DNA of 7,396 nucleotides from an uncultured Prevotellaceae bacterium (GCA_946415695.1 CAMKTM010000117.1:1-7396), one strand, 5' to 3'. Positions 1 through 5,186 are shown, numbered from the stretch's first letter. Notes: generated from the sequence alone by a model not told the origin. Numbers and translations: made by a program.

Positions 1-1496
1 AGAAGATGCCTAAGTTCAACAGCATCTCCATCTCCGGCTACCACATGCAGGAGGCAGGTGCAACAGCCGACATCGAGCTGGCCTACACGCTGGCCGACGG
101 CATGGACTACCTGCGTGCAGGTATCAACGCAGGCATCGACGTGGATGCCTTCGCTCCGCGCCTCTCGTTCTTCTGGGCCATTGGCGTGAACCACTTCATG
201 GAGATTGCCAAGATGCGTGCAGGCCGTCTGTTGTGGGCAAAGATTGTGAAGAGTTTCGGAGCGAAGAACCCCAAGTCTATGGCTCTGCGTACACACTCGC
301 AGACGTCGGGATGGTCTTTGACGGAGCAAGACCCCTTCAACAACGTTGGCCGTACCTGCATCGAGGCCATGGCTGCCGTGCTGGGTCACACCCAGTCGCT
401 GCACACCAACGCCCTCGACGAAGCCATCGCCCTGCCCACAGACTTCTCGGCTCGTATCGCTCGTAACACTCAGATCTACATCCAGAACGAGACGCAAGTC
501 TGCAAGCACATCGACCCGTGGGCCGGCTCTTACTACGTGGAGAAGCTCACCTACGAGCTGTACCACAAGGCATGGGAGCACATCCAGGAGATTGAGAAGC
601 TGGGCGGCATGGCAAAGGCCATCGAGACCGGTCTGCCAAAGATGCGTATTGAAGAGGCTTCGGCCCGTACTCAGGCTCGCATCGACAGCGGCGTACAGAC
701 CATTGTCGGCGTGAACAAGTATCGTCTCGACCACGAGGATCCCATCGACATCCTCGAGATCGACAACACCGCCGTGCGCCTGCAGCAGGAGGCTTCCCTG
801 AAGGAGCTCCGTGCTCATCGTGACGAGGCTCAGGTGAAGAAAGACCTCGAGGCCATCACCGAATGCGTACGCGAGTTCAACGAGGGCAAGAAGAGCGAGC
901 ACAACCTGCTCGACCTGGCTGTCATCGCCGCCGGACATCGTGCCACACTGGGTGAAATCAGCGATGCCTGCGAAGCCATCGTGGGCCGTTACAAAGCAGT
1001 AATCAGAACTATTTCAGGCGTGTATAGAAGTGAAAGCAAGAACGACAAGCTCTTCGACAAGGCTTGCGAAATGACCGACGCCTTCGCCAAGAAGGAAGGC
1101 CGCCGTCCCCGCATCATGGTTGCCAAGATGGGTCAGGACGGTCACGACCGTGGCGCGAAGGTAGTGGCAACAGGTTATGCCGACTGTGGCTTCGATGTGG
1201 ATATGGGACCGTTGTTCCAGACTCCTGCCGAAGCAGCACGTCAGGCAGTGGAGAACGACGTGGACATCGTAGGTGCCAGCTCACTGGCAGCCGGCCACAA
1301 GACGCTCATCCCTCAGCTCATCGAAGAGCTGAAGAAGCTGGGCCGCGAGGACATCATGGTCACCGCCGGCGGCGTCATCCCTGCTCAGGACTACGACTTC
1401 CTCTACAAGGCCGGCGTAGCCTGCATCTTCGGCCCCGGCACTCCTGTCCCCTACTCCGCTTGCGAGATGATGAAGATTCTCTTGGGCGAAGAGTAA
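1..1496 (+). CDS. mutB: Methylmalonyl-CoA mutase large (catalytic) subunit, 5'-truncated by the window edge
   Basis: This is an adenosylcobalamin-dependent mutase that interconverts succinyl-CoA and (R)-methylmalonyl-CoA in the cytoplasm, the committed rearrangement of the succinate-propionate pathway. About 497 C-terminal residues are visible. Family members are about 700-730 residues, so roughly the first 220 lie upstream. The frame is open to base 1 (first whole codon 3-5), so the ATG at 6 is internal. The visible N-terminal part is the substrate-binding barrel, with the conserved SGYHMQEAGA segment near its start and RTHSQTSGWSLTEQDPFNN around residues 95-113. The C-terminal B12-binding domain carries the DxHxxG signature as DGHDRG. 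Its cobalt-ligating His is encoded at 1143-1145, followed by the usual ASSLAAGH and TAGGVIP segments. The small subunit (mutA) is usually just upstream and is not visible. Arginine is encoded by CGT/CGC throughout except for two AGA codons near 1003-1030. Identification is very secure; the symbol varies (mutB, scpA). Confidence 0.97.
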   Translation, partial: KMPKFNSISISGYHMQEAGATADIELAYTLADGMDYLRAGINAGIDVDAFAPRLSFFWAIGVNHFMEIAKMRAGRLLWAKIVKSFGAKNPKSMALRTHSQTSGWSLTEQDPFNNVGRTCIEAMAAVLGHTQSLHTNALDEAIALPTDFSARIARNTQIYIQNETQVCKHIDPWAGSYYVEKLTYELYHKAWEHIQEIEKLGGMAKAIETGLPKMRIEEASARTQARIDSGVQTIVGVNKYRLDHEDPIDILEIDNTAVRLQQEASLKELRAHRDEAQVKKDLEAITECVREFNEGKKSEHNLLDLAVIAAGHRATLGEISDACEAIVGRYKAVIRTISGVYRSESKNDKLFDKACEMTDAFAKKEGRRPRIMVAKMGQDGHDRGAKVVATGYADCGFDVDMGPLFQTPAEAARQAVENDVDIVGASSLAAGHKTLIPQLIEELKKLGREDIMVTAGGVIPAQDYDFLYKAGVACIFGPGTPVPYSACEMMKILLGEE

Positions 1497-1525
1497 GGGA
1501 AAAATCCTTCCCACGTAAACACTGC

Positions 1526-1564
1526 ATCCCCCTCCCCCGTTCCGACGGGAGAGGGGGATTTTTT
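1526..1564 (+). terminator. Rho-independent terminator of the mutase gene
   Basis: A GC-rich stem lies 30 bases past the mutase stop. Nine perfect outer pairs (1526-1534 with 1551-1559) are followed by one mismatch and four more pairs (CCCG with CGGG) around the loop TTCCGA. The stem runs straight into six T residues (1559-1564). It should end the mutase transcript and isolate it from the repeat-rich gap that follows. Confidence 0.92.
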
Positions 1565-1832
1565 GTCACGCACCATATAAATATATGTACGCGCGAGGGA
1601 CAAAAACATCAAACACAGGAAAGAGGCCGCAAATTAGCATAGTTATGCATAAAACACACATAACCACATCGTTTCGTGCAGTTTTCTTTATTTTTGTATG
1701 ATGCGTTTCCGAAAAAGTTTTTCCTTTGTGCCCATAAACCATTCTTATATCATTCTACCATAGTATTAACTAACTGAAGTTTCGGATGTTCCGGAAGACC
1801 TGTATAGATAAGCTTTTACACATTCATGCAAA
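1565..1832. other. AT-rich intergenic stretch without a recognisable gene
   Basis: This is the first part of an approximately 860-base gap between the mutase terminator and the panD terminator. No frame on either strand has a convincing start, length or codon pattern. The only notable signals are a match to the Bacteroidetes -7 element at 1689-1696 (TATTTTTG) without a good -33 partner, a short GCATA/TATGC inverted repeat near 1637-1648, and the palindrome TTCCGGAA near 1789-1796. It leads directly into the tandem repeat beginning at 1833. Confidence 0.6.
1689..1696 (+). promoter_or_regulatory. Possible -7 promoter element (TAnnTTTG) of an unknown transcript
   Basis: TATTTTTG fits the TAnnTTTG consensus of the Bacteroidetes housekeeping sigma factor exactly. 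No TTTG lies about 19-21 bases upstream. The only close candidate is TTTC at 1672-1675, which is too near. In AT-rich DNA a chance match is likely. If real, it would transcribe into the 22-bp tandem repeat and the start-less frame at 1909-2100. Confidence 0.22.
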
Positions 1833-1920
1833 TAATGGTTAAGCATTCTGCGAATAATGGTTAAGCATTATTGTCATAATGGTTAAGCTTTCTGCAGATA
1901 ATGGTTAAGCATTATTTTCA
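1833..1920. repeat. Four tandem copies of a 22-bp unit with invariant core TAATGGTTAAGC
   Basis: Copies start at 1833, 1855, 1877 and 1899, so the period is exactly 22. The first 12 bases of each copy are identical and the last 10 vary. Copies 1 and 3 share one type of tail (about ATTCTGCGAA) and copies 2 and 4 another (about ATTATTKTCA), giving a higher-order 44-bp repeat with 40 of 44 bases identical. AATGGTTAAGCATT inside the unit is a near-palindrome with only one mismatched pair of positions. The 22-bp pitch is about two helical turns, so a protein could bind every copy on one face. Iteron-like or regulator-binding arrays look like this, but no replication gene or clear downstream gene is present. 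The function is unknown. Confidence 0.9.
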
Positions 1921-2100
1921 GTACCCTGTGACTGCTTACAGAACACCCGAAACATAAAGCCCAGCTTGAAGGAGGAGAGTGCACAGCCTGTGAGCCTCCT
2001 GTGCGAGAGTTTCAACAGCAACGTCAATTTGAGCCAAGGCTCCGGCAGCGACGGCGAAGCCCGCACCCAGGAATGGAACATGTGGGGCGAAAACGAATAG
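1909..2100 (+). pseudogene. Coding-like frame without a start codon; possible gene remnant
   Basis: This 63-codon open stretch ends at TAG (2098-2100). It begins just after a stop inside the last 22-bp repeat copy and has no in-frame ATG near its beginning. Its second half, from about 2018, uses codons ending mostly in C or G, as the real genes of this window do. Its C-terminus is hydrophilic and ends in WNMWGENE. It could be the 3' remnant of a displaced gene, a short protein using GTG or TTG, or chance. The opposite strand also has an open 71-residue frame here (1936-2151, TTG start), which weakens the case. I do not recognise the sequence. Confidence 0.2.
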
Positions 2101-2135
2101 AGCAACCACTTTAGCGGTAACATAAAGAGAAGAGA

Positions 2136-2173
2136 AGAGAGGGCGTGTCAAAATGAAGTGACGCGCCCTCTCT
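2136..2173. repeat. Long GC-rich hairpin, possible terminator or dispersed palindromic repeat
   Basis: The arms 2136-2150 and 2159-2173 pair over 15 positions, with one G-U wobble and no mismatch, around the 8-base loop AAATGAAG. The arms carry GAGAGGGCG on one side and CGCCCTCTC on the other. The plus-strand 3' flank is pyrimidine-rich (CTCTTCTCCC) but lacks a run of T, so intrinsic termination is uncertain in either direction. It begins 35 bases after the end of the frame at 1909-2100. It could equally be a copy of a dispersed repeat. Confidence 0.6.
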
Positions 2174-2238
2174 CTCTTCTCCCGATTCGGTCACTCTGGC
2201 CAACACCTCCTCTCCCCTGCCATCGCACAGGGTGTTGT

Positions 2239-2304
2239 TTGCTTGTACATGTACGTGCAATTGCTTTTACATGTACAAGCAATTGCTTCTACATGTACAA
2301 GCAA
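2239..2304. repeat. Three contiguous 22-bp near-palindromic units inside a 20-bp perfect inverted repeat
   Basis: Units occupy 2239-2260, 2261-2282 and 2283-2304 with no spacer. Each starts TTGCTT and ends GCAA, and each contains TACATGTAC at its centre. Units 2 and 3 differ by a single base and are palindromic except at that base. Unit 1 differs near position 16-17. The array is also framed by a perfect 20-bp inverted repeat (2234-2253 with 2290-2309), so the whole block can fold as one long stem enclosing unit 2 or as three separate hairpins. Outside it, CAACACC (2201-2207) and GGTGTTG (2231-2237) form another small inverted pair. No T run follows. The array lies about 120 bases from the panD terminator, between convergent transcription units. 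Confidence 0.93.
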
Positions 2305-2424
2305 ACAACTCGATGTGTCGCCTCGAAGAATTCAACATGGCAAAACGCGCCACGGCACCAACAGACATCACAAAGAACCAGCCCGAAGCAATCCCCTATG
2401 CCCCATTGAGGTATATGAGATGCC
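2305..2424. other. Short intergenic stretch between the palindrome array and the panD terminator
   Basis: A plus-strand frame is open through this stretch (ATG at 2314 and 2336), but it continues through the panD terminator and antisense through panD, so it is probably fortuitous. No RNA gene, promoter or repeat was recognised here. Confidence 0.5.
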
Positions 2425-2468
2425 AAAAAGAATGGGACTGGAGCCGCATGTTTTGGCCCCAGTCCCAT
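2425..2468 (-). terminator. Rho-independent terminator downstream of panD
   Basis: Arms 2432-2445 and 2455-2468 (core GGGACTGG with CCAGTCCC) pair at 13 of 14 positions around a 9-base loop. Read on the minus strand the stem is followed by TTCTTTTT (2425-2432), a proper U tract. It sits 32 bases past the panD stop and therefore ends the panC-IVP-panD transcript. Confidence 0.9.
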
Positions 2469-2500
2469 CTCTTTACTTTGGTAAAATCTGTGCGTGTTTA

Positions 2501-2842
2501 TTACAATCGGTTTTGCTTTGGAAACACCACCTTCGGCTTGAAGGAGCGTGCCTCTTCGAAATCCATCAGGGCATACGACATGATGATGACGGTGTCGCCC
2601 ACCAGCACTTTGCGCGCTGCAGCGCCATTGAGGCAGATGCAGCCCGAACCGCGCTCGCCGCGGATGACATACGTCTCGAAACGCTCACCGTTGTTGTTAT
2701 CCACCACCTGCACCTTCTCGCCGGCGATGAGACCAGCAGCATCCATCAAGTCCTCGTCGATGGTGATGCTGCCCATATAGTTGAGATTTGCCTCGGTCAC
2801 GGCGACACAATGCAACTTTGACTTCAATACTTCTATAAACAT
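2501..2842 (-). CDS. panD: Aspartate 1-decarboxylase (pyruvoyl enzyme)
   Basis: It decarboxylates L-aspartate to beta-alanine, the amine half of pantothenate, in the cytoplasm. The 113-residue product is the normal size for the family (E. coli 126). The self-cleavage site is intact at Gly24-Ser25 in YMGSITID, so the proenzyme can split into a small beta chain and an alpha chain with an N-terminal pyruvoyl group from Ser25. Lys9, His11, Arg54 and Tyr58 fall at the positions known from E. coli PanD, and GERGSG and NGAAA follow as expected. The start at 2842 is the only one that places Gly-Ser at 24-25. No clear Shine-Dalgarno sequence precedes it. It is last in the transcript, 45 bases after the IVP gene and separated from it by one arm of the inverted repeat. 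Its terminator is at 2425-2468. Confidence 0.97.
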   Translation of the reverse strand: MFIEVLKSKLHCVAVTEANLNYMGSITIDEDLMDAAGLIAGEKVQVVDNNNGERFETYVIRGERGSGCICLNGAAARKVLVGDTVIIMSYALMDFEEARSFKPKVVFPKQNRL

Positions 2843-2850
2843 CTTGTTTA

Positions 2851-2890
2851 TTTACTATTTGACGATTTACTATTTACTATTTATCTACTA
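2851..2890. repeat. Left arm of an imperfect inverted repeat flanking the IVP gene
   Basis: This 40-bp AT-rich arm is built of units of 7, 8, 7, 7 and 11 bases, mostly TTTACTA. Its reverse complement matches 3291-3330 at 32 of 40 positions with the same unit lengths in the same order (11-7-7-8-7) and no gap. The inner edge overlaps the IVP gene: the stop codon TAG (complement of 2888-2890) is itself one of the repeat's TAG triplets. The outer edge lies 8 bases from the panD start codon. Confidence 0.88.
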
Positions 2891-3271
2891 TTTATTTGAT
2901 TTAGCTATTTCATCGGCATTCATCCTCGTTTTAGTCGTCACTATTGACTTCGCAATGATATTCAGCAACTCACAACATTCCTGATGCAGCGGCTGGAGCC
3001 GCGATTCCTTCAGCATCTGTGAACGCATGATGATGTCGAGCCAATGAGTAGTCTCATCAAGCTCCTCCTCGACCATCTTTAATTTATTTATGAAATCCTT
3101 GTCAGACTTTGCAAGGCATGCAGCCCTGTAGTTGGCAGAAGGTGATGTGCCAGAACGGACAATCTGACGAGCAATGGCATTGCCGGCAATACTTGGCGGC
3201 AGAGAATCCACCATCTTGACAATGCGAACAGCGAAGTCTGTCATACGTTCACGAAGCTCATCCTTAGTCAT
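2888..3271 (-). CDS. Four-helix-bundle protein of the 23S rRNA intervening-sequence (IVP/S23) family
   Basis: This 127-residue soluble helical protein belongs to the family of 23S rRNA intervening-sequence proteins, which also includes the Avd accessory proteins of diversity-generating retroelements. The family core is visible: a first helix ending in SLPPS (about 23-27), then ARQIVRSGTSPSANYRAA (about 34-51, the conserved R-S-x-T-S-x-x-x-N block), then KDFINKLKMVEEELDETTHWL (about 58-78). The length is typical. IVP proteins form pentameric bundles and may bind nucleic acid, but the biological role of stand-alone members is unknown. It shares orientation with panC (59-base gap) and panD (45-base gap) and has no visible promoter of its own, so it is probably co-transcribed. 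Its last five codons (AKSNK) and stop lie in the AT-rich repeat zone. No reverse transcriptase or rRNA is nearby, so an Avd or true rRNA-insert role is not supported here. Confidence 0.9.
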   Translation of the reverse strand: MTKDELRERMTDFAVRIVKMVDSLPPSIAGNAIARQIVRSGTSPSANYRAACLAKSDKDFINKLKMVEEELDETTHWLDIIMRSQMLKESRLQPLHQECCELLNIIAKSIVTTKTRMNADEIAKSNK

Positions 3272-3290
3272 AATTAACTAAATAGTCAAA

Positions 3291-3330
3291 TCGGAAATAA
3301 ATCGTAAATCGTAAATAGTGAAATCGTAAA
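3291..3330. repeat. Right arm of the imperfect inverted repeat flanking the IVP gene
   Basis: This 40-bp arm consists of units of 11, 7, 7, 8 and 7 bases based on TCGTAAA. It is the counterpart of the reverse complement of 2851-2890. In each of the five units the second base of the leading triplet is swapped relative to the other arm (TCG where that arm has TAG, and TAG where it has TCG). It lies 5' of the IVP gene on its coding strand, and its outer edge abuts the panC stop codon. Confidence 0.88.
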
Positions 3331-4173
3331 TTATTTATATTTGATATGGTCTATCAGCCTAATCGGTTTAGTGCCGCAGAAGACGGTGATACAGCCCACG
3401 ATGCTCGGAGCGTCGTCCCAGGAAGAGACATCAGCCAGCGTGTCGCCATCCACGATGCTGAAGTACTGCACTTCAAGGCCGTCGATGCCGTTGATTGCGC
3501 TGACGACGTAATCGTGCGTCTGCTGTACGGAGAGGCCGAGCGTGCGGCTCTCGTTCATTATGCGATAGATGTTGGAGGCCGTCTTGCGCTCTTCGTCCGT
3601 CAGGAGTGCGTTGCGGCTGCTCATGGCAAGTCCGTCGCTCTGACGGACAACGGGACAGGGCACAATCTCAACCTTGAAGCCAAGGTCGTCCACCATGCGG
3701 CGGATGACGGCAATCTGCTGGTAATCCTTCTCGCCCAAATAGACACGGTCGGGCTCGACGTACGTGAAGAGCTTGCTGACTATCTGGCAAACGCCGTTGA
3801 AATGTCCGGGACGCATGGCGCCCTCCATCACCGCATCGGTGGGAGGATAGCTGAACTGCCTGGTGTCCGGCTCGGGATAGATTTCCTTGACAGTAGGAGC
3901 AAAGGCAATGTCTGCCTTGCACTGCTCGAGCAGGCGGCAGTCGGCATCGAGAGTGCGCGGATAGCGTTCCAGGTCCTTCGGGTCGTTGAATTGGGTGGGA
4001 TTGAGGAAAATGCTCACCACGGTGATGTCGTTATCCTCGACACTCTTGCGGACAAGCGAGGCGTGCCCTTCGTGCAAAGCGCCCATCGTGGGCACAAAGC
4101 CGATGGTGCGCCCTTCGTCGCGATGTTGAGCCAAGCGCTCGCGAAGCTGAGTAATGGTATTTATAACTTCCAT
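3331..4173 (-). CDS. panC: Pantothenate synthetase (pantoate-beta-alanine ligase)
   Basis: It condenses pantoate with beta-alanine using ATP, through a pantoyl-adenylate, to make pantothenate in the cytoplasm. Starting at MEVINTITQL the product has 280 residues, the normal family length. The HxGH nucleotide-binding motif is in PTMGALHEGH (28-37), followed by NPTQF (58-62), the GEKDYQQ segment (147-153) and the KMSKS-like DGLAMSSRN (180-188). The frame extends 17 codons upstream to an ATG at 4224, but the promoter-like sequence at 4195-4202 lies within that extension and the PanC fold begins at MEVI, so 4173 is chosen. It is the first gene of the panC-IVP-panD transcript; its TAA stop directly touches the inverted repeat of the IVP module. 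It is divergent from the synthase-like gene at 4350. Confidence 0.96.
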   Translation of the reverse strand: MEVINTITQLRERLAQHRDEGRTIGFVPTMGALHEGHASLVRKSVEDNDITVVSIFLNPTQFNDPKDLERYPRTLDADCRLLEQCKADIAFAPTVKEIYPEPDTRQFSYPPTDAVMEGAMRPGHFNGVCQIVSKLFTYVEPDRVYLGEKDYQQIAVIRRMVDDLGFKVEIVPCPVVRQSDGLAMSSRNALLTDEERKTASNIYRIMNESRTLGLSVQQTHDYVVSAINGIDGLEVQYFSIVDGDTLADVSSWDDAPSIVGCITVFCGTKPIRLIDHIKYK

Positions 4174-4194
4174 TCTTAAAGGGATTAAATCGTG

Positions 4195-4202
4195 CAAAGG
4201 TA
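4195..4202 (-). promoter_or_regulatory. -7 promoter element for the panC operon
   Basis: On the minus strand TACCTTTG (followed by CACG) matches the Bacteroidetes TAnnTTTG consensus and lies 21 bases before the panC start, giving a short leader. A TTTG -33 box is not present at the expected distance (around 4222-4226). The spacer is instead filled by ATAATTC heptamer repeats. The nearly identical TACTTTTGCACG drives the opposite direction at 4309. Confidence 0.72.
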
Positions 4203-4205
4203 CGA

Positions 4206-4233
4206 ATAATTCATAATTCACCATCCATAATTC
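4206..4233. repeat. Heptamer repeat ATAATTC in the panC promoter spacer
   Basis: ATAATTC occurs at 4206-4212, 4213-4219 and 4227-4233. An unrelated heptamer fills 4220-4226, so all copies are in one 7-base phase. The block lies directly upstream of the panC -7 element, where copy-number changes would alter promoter spacing. The same 7-base periodicity, with other sequences, is seen in the repeats around the IVP gene. Confidence 0.7.
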
Positions 4234-4285
4234 CCAATTATTTTACGTTTTTTGCCATTGAATGCAAGAAAAGGGAAACTTTCTC

Positions 4286-4316
4286 ATTGTATATTGCGAA
4301 AATAATTGTACTTTTG
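4286..4316 (+). promoter_or_regulatory. Promoter of the synthase-like / DUF4270 / small secreted protein cluster
   Basis: TACTTTTG at 4309-4316 matches the -7 consensus TAnnTTTG. A weak -33 box, ATTG at 4286-4289, lies 19 bases upstream, within the usual spacing. Transcription would start near 4322-4326 and leave a leader of about 25 bases before the ATG at 4350. This also rules out the longer frame starting at 4287. Confidence 0.72.
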
Positions 4317-4349
4317 CACGGATACTATTGTCTAATTGGGTATAAAGAA

Positions 4350-5186
4350 ATGACCAAAGCCAAGAAGATACTCTACGTCACACAAGAGATGCTGCCTTTT
4401 GTGCCCGAGACCGCTATGGCTCAAATGGGCCGATACCTGCCGCAGGCAGTTCAGGAAAAGAGTAGGGAAATACGTTCCTTCATGCCCAAATGGGGTATCA
4501 TCAACGAGCGTCGGAACCAACTGCACGAAGTCATCAGGCTCAGCGGGATGAACATCGTGGTGGATGACACAGACCACCCGCTCGTCATCAAGGTGGCAAG
4601 CATCCCAAGCGCCAGAATGCAAATCTACTTCATCGACAACGACGACTACTTCACCGGACGCAAAATGGCTTTGGACACCAACGAGAAGGAATACGACGAC
4701 AATGCCGAACGCGCTGCCTTCTATGCCCGAGGCGTGCTGGAGACCATCAAGAAGCTGAAATGGTCGCCCGACATCATCCACTGCATGGGATGGATGAGCG
4801 GTATGCTTCCCCTTTACATCAAGACGGCATACGCCGAAGAGCCTTCGTTCCGAGACTGCAAGGTCGTCTTCACACCTTCCACAGAAGTCCTCACTTCCCC
4901 GATTCCCTCAAACATGGACGGCATCATTGCCTTCCGCAACACCACCATATCCGCAACAAGAGGATTAGGCGAGAAGAAGCTCGTGCCCATGCTCAACAAA
5001 CTGGGCGTAAAGTATGCCGACGGCACTGGGTTCCTCGCCGAGAACAAAGACCTCACAAAGTATGCGGAAACACTCGGAAAAAACATCCAGCCACCTATCG
5101 ACATAGAAGAATACGGCATCTACTACCCCACCTTCTACGATACCATCTGGAACATCGGCAGAACAGACGAAGAGGAGGAGGAATAG
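4350..5186 (+). CDS. Half-length glycogen/starch synthase-like protein (GT5 N-terminal domain only)
   Basis: The 278-residue product resembles only the N-terminal Rossmann domain of GT5 starch/glycogen synthases (full enzymes are about 480 residues). Recognisable parts are KKILYVTQEMLPF at the start (residues 5-17), an ordered domain with IRSFMPKWG and YFIDNDDYF, and PDIIHCMGWMSGMLPLYIK, which corresponds to the DxVHxHDW region of GlgA. The KTGGL substrate loop expected after the first strand is absent (the sequence reads ETAMAQMG), the HD of HxHDW is replaced, and the C-terminal ADP-glucose-binding half is missing. Catalysis as a normal glycogen synthase is therefore doubtful. As I recall, similar short proteins occur in other Bacteroidales at this locus. 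The tail is acidic (DEEEEE). ATG 4350 is chosen because the promoter at 4286-4316 excludes the upstream start. It is the first gene of a likely operon with DUF4270, 62 bases downstream. Confidence 0.85.
   Translation: MTKAKKILYVTQEMLPFVPETAMAQMGRYLPQAVQEKSREIRSFMPKWGIINERRNQLHEVIRLSGMNIVVDDTDHPLVIKVASIPSARMQIYFIDNDDYFTGRKMALDTNEKEYDDNAERAAFYARGVLETIKKLKWSPDIIHCMGWMSGMLPLYIKTAYAEEPSFRDCKVVFTPSTEVLTSPIPSNMDGIIAFRNTTISATRGLGEKKLVPMLNKLGVKYADGTGFLAENKDLTKYAETLGKNIQPPIDIEEYGIYYPTFYDTIWNIGRTDEEEEE

Larger units (their letters stand above)
2851..3330. mobile_element. Candidate inverted-repeat-bounded IVP module inserted between panC and panD
   Basis: The 480-bp block consists of two 40-bp imperfect inverted repeats and one IVP/S23-family gene. 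The right boundary (3330) touches the panC stop codon (3331-3333) and the left boundary lies just before panD. Removing the block would leave panC and panD about 8 bases apart, a normal operon spacing. No transposase is present and no clear target-site duplication is visible, so movement would need help in trans. IVP genes in Leptospira and Coxiella occur as insertions in 23S rRNA that RNase III excises, so selfish behaviour has a precedent. The mobile interpretation is inference; a locally evolved gene with repeat flanks remains possible. Confidence 0.4.

Noticed and set aside
1698..1763. 21-codon reading frame (MMRFRKSF...) after the possible -7 element
   Set aside because: It would begin almost at the -7 element, is very short and has no coding-like codon pattern.
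1833..1920. Plasmid or chromosomal replication origin iterons
   Set aside because: No rep or dnaA-like gene and no DnaA-box cluster were seen in the window.
1833..2304. CRISPR array
   Set aside because: The units are 22 bp with at most 10 variable bases, or are directly contiguous; there is no spacer-sized unique DNA and no cas gene.
2232..2821. Two 182-192-codon plus-strand frames from the palindrome array through panD
   Set aside because: They begin inside the repeat array, cross the panD terminator and run antisense through panD.
2888..3271. Avd protein of a diversity-generating retroelement, or a true 23S rRNA intervening sequence
   Set aside because: No reverse transcriptase, template repeat or rRNA sequence is present nearby; only the protein family is shared.
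3346..4179. 277-codon plus-strand open frame opposite panC
   Set aside because: It is antisense to a clear PanC with all catalytic motifs and has no recognisable domain; it is a shadow of the GC-rich codon pattern.
4174..4224. Upstream ATG giving a 297-residue PanC
   Set aside because: The extension covers the -7 element and heptamer repeats; PanC proteins begin near MEVI here.
4287..4349. Upstream start giving a 299-residue synthase-like protein
   Set aside because: The extension overlaps the -33/-7 promoter elements and adds residues not expected before the first beta strand of the Rossmann fold.
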